Positions 42,915 through 52,426 of a stretch of 64,000 nt of DNA are shown in pieces. A program made the position numbers and the translations under genes. The notes below the pieces were generated by a model, which was given only the letters and a program-made list of their open reading frames with translations, did no database searches and was not told the DNA's origin. Location of the stretch: positions 348,668 to 412,667 of the forward strand of contig NZ_FWEX01000006.1 in assembly GCF_900170025.1 (NCBI RefSeq). The letters run 5' to 3'. The first letter of the stretch is position 1; every line of letters begins with the position of its first letter. Source of the stretch: Nitrospira sp. ND1 (GTDB lineage Bacteria; Nitrospirota; Nitrospiria; Nitrospirales; Nitrospiraceae).

Positions 42915-43700
42915 ATGAACGATTCTCGATCACGCGATATCGAGCCTGCCCCCGACTCTGATCTGCTCTCGCAACTCGAACCGGACCTGCTGCCGAAACA
43001 TCTGGCCGTGATTATGGACGGCAACGGCCGCTGGGCCGAGCTACGGGGCCTCCCGCGTATTGCCGGGCACCAGGAGGGCATCAAGTCCGTGCGGGAACTG
43101 ATCTCTCTTTCTCTGGAACTGGGGATCAGGGTGCTCACGATTTATGCGTTTTCGCAGGAAAATTGGAACCGGCCCGCCCAGGAAATCACCGCGTTGATGG
43201 GCCTACTGGAACATTATTTGTCCACAGAACGATCCAGCCTGGTTGAAAAAGGCGTGCGCTTTCAGACCATTGGCCGGGTCACGGCCCTGCCCCCGTCCGC
43301 TTTACAATGGGTCCGGACGACGGAGCAGGAAACCGCCCACTTGGACAAACTGATCCTCAATGTGGCCTTGAGCTATGGTGGCCGTGCGGAACTGGTCGAT
43401 GCCGCGAGAGAACTCGCCCGGGCCGTGCAGAGCGGCCGGCTTTCACCGGATCAGATCGATGAACAGGCTATGCAACAGGCCCTGTACACCCATCGCCTGC
43501 CCGATCCGGACCTCCTGATCCGCACCAGCGGCGAAACGCGCATCAGCAATTTCCTGTTGTGGCAACTGGCCTATACGGAACTGTACTTCACCCCGACACT
43601 CTGGCCTGATTTCCGGCGGCGCGAAACGTTGGTCGCCCTGATCGAATACCAGCGGCGCGAACGCCGCTTCGGCCGGGTGCTCAGCAGCGTCTCCTCCTAG
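42915..43700 (+). CDS. uppS: Undecaprenyl diphosphate synthase
   Basis: This encodes 261 residues. Cis-prenyltransferase motifs: LAVIMDGNGRWAELRGLPRIAGHQEGIKSVRE (catalytic Asp), LTIYAFSQENWNRP, LNVALSYGGRAELVDAARELA and DLLIRTSGETRISNFLLWQLAYTELYF. It builds the C55 lipid carrier for peptidoglycan and O-antigen. It is first in the conserved uppS-cdsA-dxr-rseP-proS block. Confidence 0.96.
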   Translation: MNDSRSRDIEPAPDSDLLSQLEPDLLPKHLAVIMDGNGRWAELRGLPRIAGHQEGIKSVRELISLSLELGIRVLTIYAFSQENWNRPAQEITALMGLLEHYLSTERSSLVEKGVRFQTIGRVTALPPSALQWVRTTEQETAHLDKLILNVALSYGGRAELVDAARELARAVQSGRLSPDQIDEQAMQQALYTHRLPDPDLLIRTSGETRISNFLLWQLAYTELYFTPTLWPDFRRRETLVALIEYQRRERRFGRVLSSVSS

Positions 43701-43743
43701 CTTCTCCGTGGTGAAACCAGGAGCTATTCAGTGCGAGAAGACT

Positions 43744-44592
43744 ATGCCGCCCACAGTGGACAGGGCTCGACCACGATCTTCATCCGAAACCGTTCGTCGC
43801 GTACTGGCGGCAGCGGTGTTTCTGCCGATCTTTTATTACCTCGTCCACGACCTCGGCGCGATCGCGTTCTTCGGCCTGGCCGCGATTGCCGGCATGCTCG
43901 CAGCCGGAGAGTTTTATCGGCTCCATTTGGGACAGGCCCCTTGGCCATGGTGGTGCTGGCTGGGCGTCGGGGCGACCGGACTTTTGATCAGCAGCGCGCA
44001 GTGGCCGACCCTCGTCACCGACCGTGCGGTACTGCTCGGGACCCTGGCGATTGCGCTGTGCATGCCCCTGCTCTCAGGAAAGTCGCTGCGCGACTCACTC
44101 ACGGACGGCATGGTGCTGGTCATGGGCGTGCTCTATCTCGGCCTCACACTCAGCTATCTTGTGCTCACGAGAGGGTTGCCCGACGGCGCCCTGCTGATTT
44201 TCTTCGTCTTCCTGGTCACGTGGGCCGGTGATACCGGCGCCTATGTGGCGGGAAAGTCCATGGGACGGCACGCGCTGGCGCCGGTCATCAGCCCGAAGAA
44301 AACCTACGAGGGATTGGCAGGTGGCCTCGTCCTCGCCTGCCTGATGGCCGTCGTCGCGCGTGCCTGGTTCCTACCCGCTTTCTCGCTGGTGGATTGCCTG
44401 GCGCTTGGGATGATCCTCACCATCACCGGCCTCATCGGCGACCTGGCGGAATCGGCCATGAAGCGCAGTGCGGGATTCAAAGACTCGGGGGCCCTGATCC
44501 CGGGCCATGGAGGTATGCTGGATCGCCTGGATAGCCTCTTGTTCACCGGCCCGGCCTTTTACTACTATGTCACGATCGTCAACAACGGGTGA
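43744..44592 (+). CDS. cdsA: Phosphatidate cytidylyltransferase
   Basis: This encodes 282 residues from the ATG at 43744, close after GCGAGAAGACT; a GTG at 43708 would add 12 residues. Seven or eight membrane helices are visible. The CdsA signature SPKKTYEGLAGGLVLA and GLIGDLAESAMKRSAGFKDSGALIPGHGGMLDRLDSL are intact. It makes CDP-diacylglycerol for phospholipids in the inner membrane. It lies between uppS and dxr. Confidence 0.95.
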   Translation: MPPTVDRARPRSSSETVRRVLAAAVFLPIFYYLVHDLGAIAFFGLAAIAGMLAAGEFYRLHLGQAPWPWWCWLGVGATGLLISSAQWPTLVTDRAVLLGTLAIALCMPLLSGKSLRDSLTDGMVLVMGVLYLGLTLSYLVLTRGLPDGALLIFFVFLVTWAGDTGAYVAGKSMGRHALAPVISPKKTYEGLAGGLVLACLMAVVARAWFLPAFSLVDCLALGMILTITGLIGDLAESAMKRSAGFKDSGALIPGHGGMLDRLDSLLFTGPAFYYYVTIVNNG

Positions 44593-44624
44593 CAGATGAT
44601 TGTCCCCCCGTTCTGGAGCACGCT

Positions 44625-45785
44625 ATGAAAAACATCGTCATTCTTGGTTCGACCGGCTCGATCGGAACGAACACGCTCGATATCGTGGACCGGTTTCCGC
44701 AAGAGTTTCGCGTGGTCGGCCTGACCGCCGGCTCGAACGACGAGAAACTCGAGGCGCAGATCCGCAAGTTCCGTCCTGCCTTCGCGGCGCTCGCCAACGA
44801 GGCGGCGGCGGCAAGATTGCGTGATCGATGCGCCGACCTCCCCGTCAAGATCCTTGCGGGCAACGAAGGCGTGGCCGAAGTGGCGCAGTCGCAGGAAGCT
44901 GAATTGGTCATTTCCGCCATCGTCGGCGGCGCAGGGCTGCTCCCGACGCTGGCGGCCATTCGAGCCGGCAAACAGATCGCGCTCGCCAACAAAGAGCCGA
45001 TGGTCATGGCCGGCGCATTGATGCAGGCAGAAGCCAAGAAACATCACGTCCGCATTTTCCCCATCGACAGCGAACACAGCGCCATCTTCCAGTCGCTCGA
45101 AGGACACCGGCGCGAGGACGTCAAACGTATCATTCTCACCGCCTCCGGCGGCCCGCTCTGGGGCTTCTCCCGCGAGCAACTTCAAGACGTCAGTCCCGAG
45201 CGCGCCCTGCAGCACCCGAACTGGAAAATGGGCTCCAAGATCACGATCGACTCGGCCACACTGATGAACAAAGGACTGGAAGTCATTGAGGCGCGCTGGC
45301 TCTTCGATATTCCGGAGACGCAGATCGAGGTCCTGGTGCACCGCGAGAGCATCATCCATTCTCTGGTAGAATACACAGACCGGTCGGTGATTGCGCAGCT
45401 GGGCCTTCCCGACATGCGAACACCGATTTCTTATGCCATGCGGTATCCTGAACGGATGCCGTTAGACCTTCCCTCGCTCGATCTGACGGAGATCAGCACC
45501 TTAACGTTTTTCAAGCCCGACCATGCTCGATTCCCCTGTTTGCAGCTCGGTTATGAGGCGTTACGGATCGGCGGAACCATGCCGGCCACGATGAATGCCG
45601 CCAACGAAGTGGCCGTGGAAGCATTCCTTCAGAACGGAATTCGTTTTCTCGATATTCCGGAGATTATTCGGAGTACAATGGAGTCTCATGCGCCGCGTCC
45701 GATCGACGGCCTCGACGATGCGCTGGAAGCCGATCGCTGGGCTCGCGACAAAGCCGAGTCTCTTGTGCATGCCTTGACGCGGTAA
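44625..45785 (+). CDS. dxr: 1-deoxy-D-xylulose 5-phosphate reductoisomerase
   Basis: This encodes 386 residues from the ATG at 44625, with CTGGAGC 6 nt upstream. It has the NADPH motif MKNIVILGSTGSIGTNTLDIV, the catalytic region ANKEPMVMAG, PIDSEHSAIFQSL, LTASGGPLWGF and ITIDSATLMNKGLEVIEARWLF. It commits carbon to the MEP isoprenoid route, feeding uppS and the hopanoid genes. Confidence 0.96.
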   Translation: MKNIVILGSTGSIGTNTLDIVDRFPQEFRVVGLTAGSNDEKLEAQIRKFRPAFAALANEAAAARLRDRCADLPVKILAGNEGVAEVAQSQEAELVISAIVGGAGLLPTLAAIRAGKQIALANKEPMVMAGALMQAEAKKHHVRIFPIDSEHSAIFQSLEGHRREDVKRIILTASGGPLWGFSREQLQDVSPERALQHPNWKMGSKITIDSATLMNKGLEVIEARWLFDIPETQIEVLVHRESIIHSLVEYTDRSVIAQLGLPDMRTPISYAMRYPERMPLDLPSLDLTEISTLTFFKPDHARFPCLQLGYEALRIGGTMPATMNAANEVAVEAFLQNGIRFLDIPEIIRSTMESHAPRPIDGLDDALEADRWARDKAESLVHALTR

Positions 45786-45810
45786 TACCCTGAACCCAAG
45801 GAGTGTTGTT

Positions 45811-47202
45811 GTGGGAACAGCCTTTGCCTGGTCTCCTGATGTGGTGTCGCTTCTGACCCACTGGGCGCTTCCGTTCCTGGTGGTGTTGGGCGTCCTCGTC
45901 GCCTTTCACGAAATGGGACATTTTCTCGCTGCGCGCTGGGTCGGGGTGAAAGTCCTGAAGTTTTCGCTCGGGTTTGGGCCGAAGATTTTCGGGCGCCAGA
46001 TCGGAGAAACGGAATATCTGTTGTCGGTCGTGCCCCTGGGCGGATATGTGAAGCTCTTCGGCGAAGACGAGCACGAAACCCTGACGCCGGAAGACAAGAA
46101 ACGGGCGTTTGTCCATCAGTCGCTGTGGGGCAAGACACTCATCGTCGCTGCCGGTCCAATCTTCAACTTTATCCTCGCCTATCTCATTTACACCGCCTAT
46201 ATCGGACTGGGCTATACGCTGCCGGTCCCAAGCTTCAAGGACATCATTCCTGAAGTCGAAGCCGTACTCCCTGGATCACCTGCCGACCAAGCCGGCCTGA
46301 AGCCTGGCGACCGGGTCATCCGGGTGAACGAAAAAGAAATCTCGACCAACGCCGAACTCCTGAAATACATTTCCCAAAGCAACGGGAAACAACTCACGTT
46401 GGACCTGACTCGCGGGGAACAGGTCAAGACGGTGCTGGTCACACCAAGCAAAACGACCGTGCAGGACAACGGCAAAGCCACGACCATCTTCCAGCTTGGC
46501 ATTGAAGAGCGGGCGCCGGTCATCACGGCCGTGATCCCGGGGTCTCGCGCACAGGCTGCAGGCCTATCGGCTGGCGACCGGGTCGTCCGCATCGACGGAC
46601 ACGACATCTTCACCTGGTCGCAGATGACCTCCCTCGTGCGGGAAAGCCCGAATCGCGCGCTTCAGTTTGATATTCAACGGGGCGGCACCACCCAAACGCT
46701 CTCCGTCACGCCGATGGGCGAAAAGGCCACCGTAGAGGGAAAGCCGGCCGAAGTCGGGAAAATCGGCATTTCGGCCCAAAACCAAACTATTCTCCAGACG
46801 AACGATCCGCTCAAAGCCCCGTGGCTTGGTGCCCAGGCCACCTGGGGATGGACCGAACTGACGGTGGTGGGCATCTACAAAATCATCACGGGGGACATCT
46901 CCCGCAAGAACATCGGCGGGCCGCTCACGATCGCCAAAACCGCAGGGGACGCCGCTGAACAGGGCACCTCCAGCCTGGTGTTCTTGATGGCTATGCTCAG
47001 CATCAATCTGGGCGTGCTCAATCTCCTACCCATCCCCATTCTGGACGGCGGGCACCTGCTGTTCTTTTTTATTGAGGCCATTCGTAGAAAACCACTTGAA
47101 GATCGGCAGCGAGAACTGGCACAACAGGTGGGCCTGGTTCTCCTGGTCGGCATCATGATTTTTGCGTTCTGGAATGATATTGAGCGGCTGATTTCCCCAT
47201 AA
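45811..47202 (+). CDS. rseP: Site-2 zinc metalloprotease RseP
   Basis: This encodes 463 residues; GTG start after CAAGGAGTGTTGTT. The active site HEMGH lies at residues 33-37 in the first membrane helix, with the second motif NLLPIPILDGGHLLFF near the C-terminus. Two PDZ domains lie between (about 140-225 and 230-310: GSPADQAGLKPGDRVIRVNEKEI and GSRAQAAGLSAGDRVVRIDGHDI). It cleaves anti-sigma factors and signal peptides in the membrane. Gene order dxr-rseP-proS is widely conserved. Confidence 0.95.
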   Translation: MGTAFAWSPDVVSLLTHWALPFLVVLGVLVAFHEMGHFLAARWVGVKVLKFSLGFGPKIFGRQIGETEYLLSVVPLGGYVKLFGEDEHETLTPEDKKRAFVHQSLWGKTLIVAAGPIFNFILAYLIYTAYIGLGYTLPVPSFKDIIPEVEAVLPGSPADQAGLKPGDRVIRVNEKEISTNAELLKYISQSNGKQLTLDLTRGEQVKTVLVTPSKTTVQDNGKATTIFQLGIEERAPVITAVIPGSRAQAAGLSAGDRVVRIDGHDIFTWSQMTSLVRESPNRALQFDIQRGGTTQTLSVTPMGEKATVEGKPAEVGKIGISAQNQTILQTNDPLKAPWLGAQATWGWTELTVVGIYKIITGDISRKNIGGPLTIAKTAGDAAEQGTSSLVFLMAMLSINLGVLNLLPIPILDGGHLLFFFIEAIRRKPLEDRQRELAQQVGLVLLVGIMIFAFWNDIERLISP

Positions 47203-47208
47203 ACCCAC

Positions 47209-48915
47209 ATGCGCGTTTCCGAAACCCTTATCCCCACATTGCGAGAAGATCCAGGCGAGGCTGAAACGGTCAGCCATCGCCTCATGCTGCGCGCCGGCCT
47301 GATCCGGAAGGTCGCGGCCGGAATCTACACCTATCTCCCGCTGGGCCTGCGAGTGCTCCGTAAAATCGAACGCATCGTTCGCGAAGAGATGAATCGGGCG
47401 GGAGCGCAGGAACTGCTCATGCCCGTCGCCTCTCCGGCGGAGCTGTGGCGAGAAACCGGACGCTGGGACTTCTATGGCAAGGAGCTGCTCCGGTTCAAGG
47501 ACCGGCACGAGCGCGATTTCTGCCTCGGGCCGACACACGAGGAAGTGATCACCGATCTCTTCCGCCGGGAAGTTCGCTCCTACCGGCAGATGCCGTTGAA
47601 TTTCTATCAGATCCAGACCAAATTCCGCGACGAGATCCGTCCACGCTTTGGATTGATGCGCGGCCGCGAATTCATCATGAAAGATGCGTACAGCTTCGAC
47701 CGGGATGAAGCCGGAGCCAGACTGAATTATCAAAAAATGTACGACGCGTACAACCGCATCTTCACGCGCTGCGGCCTTACCTTCCGTCCTGTGGAAGCCG
47801 ACACCGGGTTGATCGGTGGCACCTCTTCGCATGAGTTCATGGTGCTGGCGGAGACCGGCGAGGAGACGATCGTCTATAGCGAAGACGGCACGTACGCCGC
47901 CAACGTCGAACGTGCCGAAGTCCTCCCTCCGGATACCGCTGACACTTCGGCTCACCGCCCGCTTACGCCGGTCTCAACCCCGAACCGACGAACCGTGGAG
48001 GAAGTCACTGCCTTCCTGAAAATTGAGCCACGACAACTGGTCAAGACGCTGCTCTATAGCACGGGCAAAGAGACGGTCGCCGTCCTGGTCCGCGGCGATC
48101 ATGATGTGAATGAGATCAAGGTCAAACGCCTCTTGGGTGTGCCGGAGATTGAGCTGCTGAAACCCGAGTTGGTTCCCGGCCTCACGGGCGCGCCGGTCGG
48201 ATTCGTTGGGCCGGTGGGATTGAAGCAGGTCCGCATCATGGGCGACTGGGCCGTGAAGGCCATGGCCAACTTCGTCGTCGGAGCCAACCAGGCCGACACC
48301 CATTTCGTAGACGCCAACTGGGAGCGAGACTTCAAGGTGGATCAGTTTGCCGATCTCCGCAATGCACGCGCCGGTGATTGTTCACCCCGCAAGGACGGCA
48401 CGCTGAAGACGGCCAAGGGCATCGAAGTCGGCCATGTCTTTATGTTGGGGACAAAGTACAGCCAGGCGATGAAGGCCACCTTCCTGGATGCGCAGGGACA
48501 GGAACAGCTGGCGGTCATGGGCTGTTACGGAATCGGCGTGAGCCGAACCGCTGCGGCTTCGGTTGAGCAGAATCACGATGCGAAAGGCATCAAGTGGCCG
48601 GTTCCCATCGCGCCCTTCCATGTCACCCTGTTGCCGCTCAGCCAGTCTCAACCAGTCACGCAGTTAGCCGAGACCCTCTATCGCGCCATGCAGGAGGCCG
48701 GTATCGAAGTCTTGTGGGACGACCGTGACGAGCGGGCCGGGGTCAAGTTCAACGACGCCGATCTGATCGGTGCCCCCTATCATTTGGTCATCGGGGAGAA
48801 AGGGTTGGCGCAAGGTCAGGTCGAGCTCAAACTTCGTCATACCGGCGAGACTCAAAAAGTCGCTCCCGACCAGGTGGTCTCCCTGCTGTCCTCATTCCTG
48901 AAAGCCGCTTCCTAG
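47209..48915 (+). CDS. proS: Prolyl-tRNA synthetase
   Basis: This encodes 568 residues, the bacterial-type length. Class II motifs: GIYTYLPLGLRVLRKIERIVREEMNRAGAQELLMP (motif 1), FRDEIRPRFGLMRGREFIMKDAYSFD (motif 2) and GCYGIGVSRTAAASVEQNHD (motif 3). The YbaK-like editing domain is inserted at about 240-390 (VEEVTAFLKIEPRQLVKTLLYSTG...). The anticodon-binding domain ends the protein. It charges tRNA-Pro. It begins 6 bp after rseP. Confidence 0.97.
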   Translation: MRVSETLIPTLREDPGEAETVSHRLMLRAGLIRKVAAGIYTYLPLGLRVLRKIERIVREEMNRAGAQELLMPVASPAELWRETGRWDFYGKELLRFKDRHERDFCLGPTHEEVITDLFRREVRSYRQMPLNFYQIQTKFRDEIRPRFGLMRGREFIMKDAYSFDRDEAGARLNYQKMYDAYNRIFTRCGLTFRPVEADTGLIGGTSSHEFMVLAETGEETIVYSEDGTYAANVERAEVLPPDTADTSAHRPLTPVSTPNRRTVEEVTAFLKIEPRQLVKTLLYSTGKETVAVLVRGDHDVNEIKVKRLLGVPEIELLKPELVPGLTGAPVGFVGPVGLKQVRIMGDWAVKAMANFVVGANQADTHFVDANWERDFKVDQFADLRNARAGDCSPRKDGTLKTAKGIEVGHVFMLGTKYSQAMKATFLDAQGQEQLAVMGCYGIGVSRTAAASVEQNHDAKGIKWPVPIAPFHVTLLPLSQSQPVTQLAETLYRAMQEAGIEVLWDDRDERAGVKFNDADLIGAPYHLVIGEKGLAQGQVELKLRHTGETQKVAPDQVVSLLSSFLKAAS

Positions 48916-49018
48916 CTCCATCAGCCGGTTCAATCGTTCACTCCCCCCGACAGAACTTCACTCCTGCGGATACGTCCTCACACGACCGGCAGAACCGGTT
49001 TGGGAAAGTGTCTTTTAC

Positions 49019-49046
49019 TTGCCTTGACTGCGCGTTGCGATACACT
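49019..49046 (+). promoter_or_regulatory. Sigma70-type promoter of the GspE/PilB-like gene
   Basis: TTGCCT (49019-49024) and TACACT (49041-49046) with 16 bp between, 82 bp upstream of the ATG at 49129. Confidence 0.45.
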
Positions 49047-49128
49047 GACTCACACGGAAGAAGCCCGGCGTTCGGATCCCGGTCGACACCGCAACCGCCC
49101 TCTGCGCAAGCGTTTTGGAGACAACTTG

Positions 49129-51441
49129 ATGCAGCCCAAACCCCCGCTGCCCGGTCTAGGCGACGCGACTCTCAAATCCGGCAACGCGGAAAACGTCAAG
49201 CGGATCAGCGGGCAAATTCTCGCCGCGGCCGATGTCGACCAGATCTTGCTGGATCTGCGCCATGAAATCTTGAGCTGTTTCGACGCGGAAGATCTCACGC
49301 TCTTTGTGGTGGACTCGGAAAAGAAAGAGATCTTCTCCAAAATTCCCCATCTCGATACCGTTCAGGAAGTCCGCACCCCGATCACCGAACAGAGTCTTGC
49401 CGGGTTCTGTGCCAAATACCTTCGCCCCGTCAATGTCGGCGACGCCTACAGTCCGGTCGAACTGAGTGCGATCCACCCCTCGCTCACCCACGATGCCTCC
49501 TACGACAAAAACACGGGCTTCAAAACCAAACAGGTGCTCACCTATCCCGTCGTCGCCGAGAACAAATATCTCATGGGTGTCATCCAGCTGCTCAACAAGA
49601 AGAGCGGCGGACGGTTCACGCGCAAAGACGAGGAATGTGTCGCCGAGATCGCCAAGGCATTAGGCACGGCCTTTTACGCACTCAGGAAGACGTCGAAAAA
49701 ACCTCCCTCGAAATTCGACTATCTGCTGACCAACGGAAAAGTTTCGCAACACGATTTGGACAATGCGCTCGCGGAGGCAAAAAAGGGGACCACCGACATC
49801 GAGTCGCTGCTCATCGAAAAATATAAAGTGCCCAAATCGGAACTCGGCAAGTCGCTCGCCAATTTTCACAAATGCCCCTACATCGAATACAACGAGCGGA
49901 CAATCGTCGATATCGAACTGCTCAAAAACCTCAATGTCGACTACCTCAAGAAAAATCACTGGATGCCGCTCAAGCGGGACCGCGCAGCGATTGAAATTCT
50001 GACCGACGATCCCGGCGATCTGGATCGCGTCCAGGACATCAAACGCACCTTCCCCGGCCTGAACATCCGCTTTGCGGTCAGTCTTCGTCGCGATATCTCC
50101 CTCTTCCTTGCGAGCACGACCGGGACTCCGGAGATCACCAACAAGATGAATGAGAATGTGTCCGACATTCTCGGCGAACTGGTGAACGAATCCCAACTTG
50201 AGGCTCAGGAAGACGCCTCCAGCGCAGGGCTCGACGAGAACGACAACGCCATCGTGCGCCTGGCCAATCAGATCATCGCCGACGCTTTCCGGCAAGGCAC
50301 CTCCGATATTCACATCGAACCCTATGGTGAAAAGCGCGATACCCTCGTGCGGTTCCGGGTCGACGGCGACTGCTTCGAGTACATGAAAATTCCACCGAGC
50401 TATCGCCGCGCCATCGTCTCCCGGCTCAAGATCATGGCGAGTCTCGACATCGCGGAACGGCGAAAACCGCAGGACGGAAAGATCAAATTCAAGATCGGCG
50501 AGAACAAGGAAATCGAGCTGCGTGTCGCCACCATCCCAACCGCCGGCTACAACGAAGACGTGGTCATGCGTATTCTGGCTGCGAGCGAACCGCTGCCGGT
50601 GGACAAGATGGGATTTTCGGAGCGGAATCTGCGCGAAATCAAAAGTATCGCGGAAAAGCCGTATGGCATCATTCTCTGCGTGGGACCGACCGGATCAGGC
50701 AAAACCACCACGCTGCACTCGGTGCTGGGTTACATCAATACACCGGACATCAAGATCTGGACGGCGGAAGACCCCGTCGAAATCACACAATACGGACTTC
50801 GTCAGGTGCAGGTGCATTCCAAGATCGGCTTCACGTTCGCTGCCGCAATGCGCGCGTTTCTCCGGGCCGATCCGGATGTCATCATGGTCGGAGAAATGCG
50901 GGACAAAGAAACTGCGGACACGGGCATCGAGGCCTCGCTGACCGGTCACTTGGTCCTCAGCACCTTGCACACCAACAGCGCGGTGGAAACCATCACCCGC
51001 CTGCTCGACATGGGCTGCGACTCGTTCAGCTTCGCCGACGCCATGCTGGGAGTGCTCGCCCAACGTTTGGCGCGACGGATCTGCAAAGACTGCAAGGAAG
51101 CGTATCAGCCCTCGAAGGAAGAGTATGAAGAACTGCGGTTGGGATATGGCCCTGACTACTGGGACACGCTGGGCGTGACATTCGACGCCAACTTCAGGCT
51201 CTATCGAGGCAAGGGCTGCGACACCTGCAATCGGACAGGGCTGAAGGGCCGCGTGGCGCTACACGAACTGCTTCTGGGCACAGATCAAATGAAGAAGTTG
51301 ATTCAAAACAAAGCGAAAACCGACGAAATGCTGAAGGCCGGCATGGCGGAGGGCATGACGACTCTGGTCCAGGACGGGATCCAGAAAGTGCTGCAAGGCC
51401 ACACGACCTACAAAGAAGTCAAAGCCGTCGCCATTAAGTAA
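49129..51441 (+). CDS. GspE/PilB-type secretion or pilus ATPase with N-terminal GAF domain
   Basis: This encodes 770 residues (ATG at 49129, TTTTGGAGACAACTTG before it). Residues about 20-185 form a GAF domain (QILLDLRHEILSCFDAEDLTLFVVDSEKKEIFSKI ... VLTYPVVAENKYLMGVIQLLNKKSGGRFTRKDEE). Residues about 195-330 resemble MshEN, a known c-di-GMP-binding fold. The ATPase follows with Walker A GPTGSGKTTTLH near 519, the Asp box, Walker B ADPDVIMVGEMRDKETA and the His box STLHTN. The zinc tetracysteine is CKDCKEAY...GCDTCNRTG. It drives a type II secretion or type IV pilus motor, but no partner genes are here. Confidence 0.92.
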   Translation: MQPKPPLPGLGDATLKSGNAENVKRISGQILAAADVDQILLDLRHEILSCFDAEDLTLFVVDSEKKEIFSKIPHLDTVQEVRTPITEQSLAGFCAKYLRPVNVGDAYSPVELSAIHPSLTHDASYDKNTGFKTKQVLTYPVVAENKYLMGVIQLLNKKSGGRFTRKDEECVAEIAKALGTAFYALRKTSKKPPSKFDYLLTNGKVSQHDLDNALAEAKKGTTDIESLLIEKYKVPKSELGKSLANFHKCPYIEYNERTIVDIELLKNLNVDYLKKNHWMPLKRDRAAIEILTDDPGDLDRVQDIKRTFPGLNIRFAVSLRRDISLFLASTTGTPEITNKMNENVSDILGELVNESQLEAQEDASSAGLDENDNAIVRLANQIIADAFRQGTSDIHIEPYGEKRDTLVRFRVDGDCFEYMKIPPSYRRAIVSRLKIMASLDIAERRKPQDGKIKFKIGENKEIELRVATIPTAGYNEDVVMRILAASEPLPVDKMGFSERNLREIKSIAEKPYGIILCVGPTGSGKTTTLHSVLGYINTPDIKIWTAEDPVEITQYGLRQVQVHSKIGFTFAAAMRAFLRADPDVIMVGEMRDKETADTGIEASLTGHLVLSTLHTNSAVETITRLLDMGCDSFSFADAMLGVLAQRLARRICKDCKEAYQPSKEEYEELRLGYGPDYWDTLGVTFDANFRLYRGKGCDTCNRTGLKGRVALHELLLGTDQMKKLIQNKAKTDEMLKAGMAEGMTTLVQDGIQKVLQGHTTYKEVKAVAIK

Positions 51442-51469
51442 CATCGGCGGACGACAACCGGAGCGTACG

Positions 51470-52426
51470 CTATCGCCCGGAACGGGAACCGGTCAGACGG
51501 ATCAGCTCCTTCTCCAGCCGAGCAACCTCCTCAACCAGCCCCAATCTCCTCGCACAGTCCAACGCAAAGGTGATCGCCGCAATCGCCTGAGCCTGATTCC
51601 CTTGCGCCAGATAACTACGGTAGGCCCGCTCGGAATAGGCCAGCCCACGATCGGGAAATCCCCGCCGTTCTGCAACCCGGCCTAGCCGCAGAAGATCGGC
51701 AGCAATCTCCGCCCGGCGCTCCGCAGTCTTGTCCAACTCCAGAGCGCGCTCAAATTCCCGTTCCGCGACTTCGTACTCGCGGCGCTCCTCCGCCAGAATC
51801 CCCAGGTTCACATGATTGCTGGCCTCGGCAGCGGGGTGCCCCGCGGCCTGATTCAGGGCCATCGCCTGCCGGAACAATTGTTCTGCCTGTCCGACATCAC
51901 CGGTCGCCTGCCGGATCAGTCCGAAATTATTCCGGAGCATCGCTTCGGTACGCTGGTCTGCTGCCCGCTGAAGGAGATCCAGCGCCTGTTGATAGCGCCG
52001 GTCTGCCTCCTCAGTCCGCCCCTCTTGATATTCTGCCGCCCCCAACGATGCGAGACCAGCGATCAAGAGGTCCGTCTCTCCGAATTGTTGCGCCAGGGAG
52101 ACGGCCCGCCCATGAAGCTGGATCGCCTCACGCCCGGCCCCACGGCCAAGCGCAACAGACCCAAGATCGTTCAAGGCCCCGACGAGCCCTTTCATATCAT
52201 CCAGACTTTCGGCCAGCCGGCGAGCCTCTTCATAGGCCTCCCCGGCACGGGCCAAGTCCCCCCGGATCATCCAACGATCTCCTTGCATGCGCAGGGACTC
52301 GACCTGAGTGCTTAGAGGCCTGGGCGCGGGAACGGAAGGCGGTGGCGGCGTAGCGGCGCACCCGAGCAGGAGAGACAATATCACCCCCCAGAAACCCGAG
52401 GAACATCCATGCCGCTTCACAATCAT
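51470..52426 (-). CDS. TPR lipoprotein downstream of mlaD-like gene
   Basis: This encodes 318 residues. The signal peptide ends at the lipobox LLLGC (Cys 23), so the protein is lipid-anchored. From about residue 45 there are about six tetratricopeptide repeats (GDLARAGEAYEEARRLAESL, GREAIQLHGRAVSLAQQF, RTEEADRRYQQALDLLQRA, VGQAEQLFRQAMALNQAAG, YEVAEREFERALELDKTAE). It overlaps mlaD by 4 bp, so it probably serves the lipid transporter as an outer-membrane or periplasmic adaptor; this is inferred from context. Confidence 0.88.
   Translation of the reverse strand: MIVKRHGCSSGFWGVILSLLLGCAATPPPPSVPAPRPLSTQVESLRMQGDRWMIRGDLARAGEAYEEARRLAESLDDMKGLVGALNDLGSVALGRGAGREAIQLHGRAVSLAQQFGETDLLIAGLASLGAAEYQEGRTEEADRRYQQALDLLQRAADQRTEAMLRNNFGLIRQATGDVGQAEQLFRQAMALNQAAGHPAAEASNHVNLGILAEERREYEVAEREFERALELDKTAERRAEIAADLLRLGRVAERRGFPDRGLAYSERAYRSYLAQGNQAQAIAAITFALDCARRLGLVEEVARLEKELIRLTGSRSGR

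Noticed and set aside
47026-47955. 309-codon minus-strand frame opposite rseP/proS
   Set aside because: Both plus-strand genes carry full family motifs.
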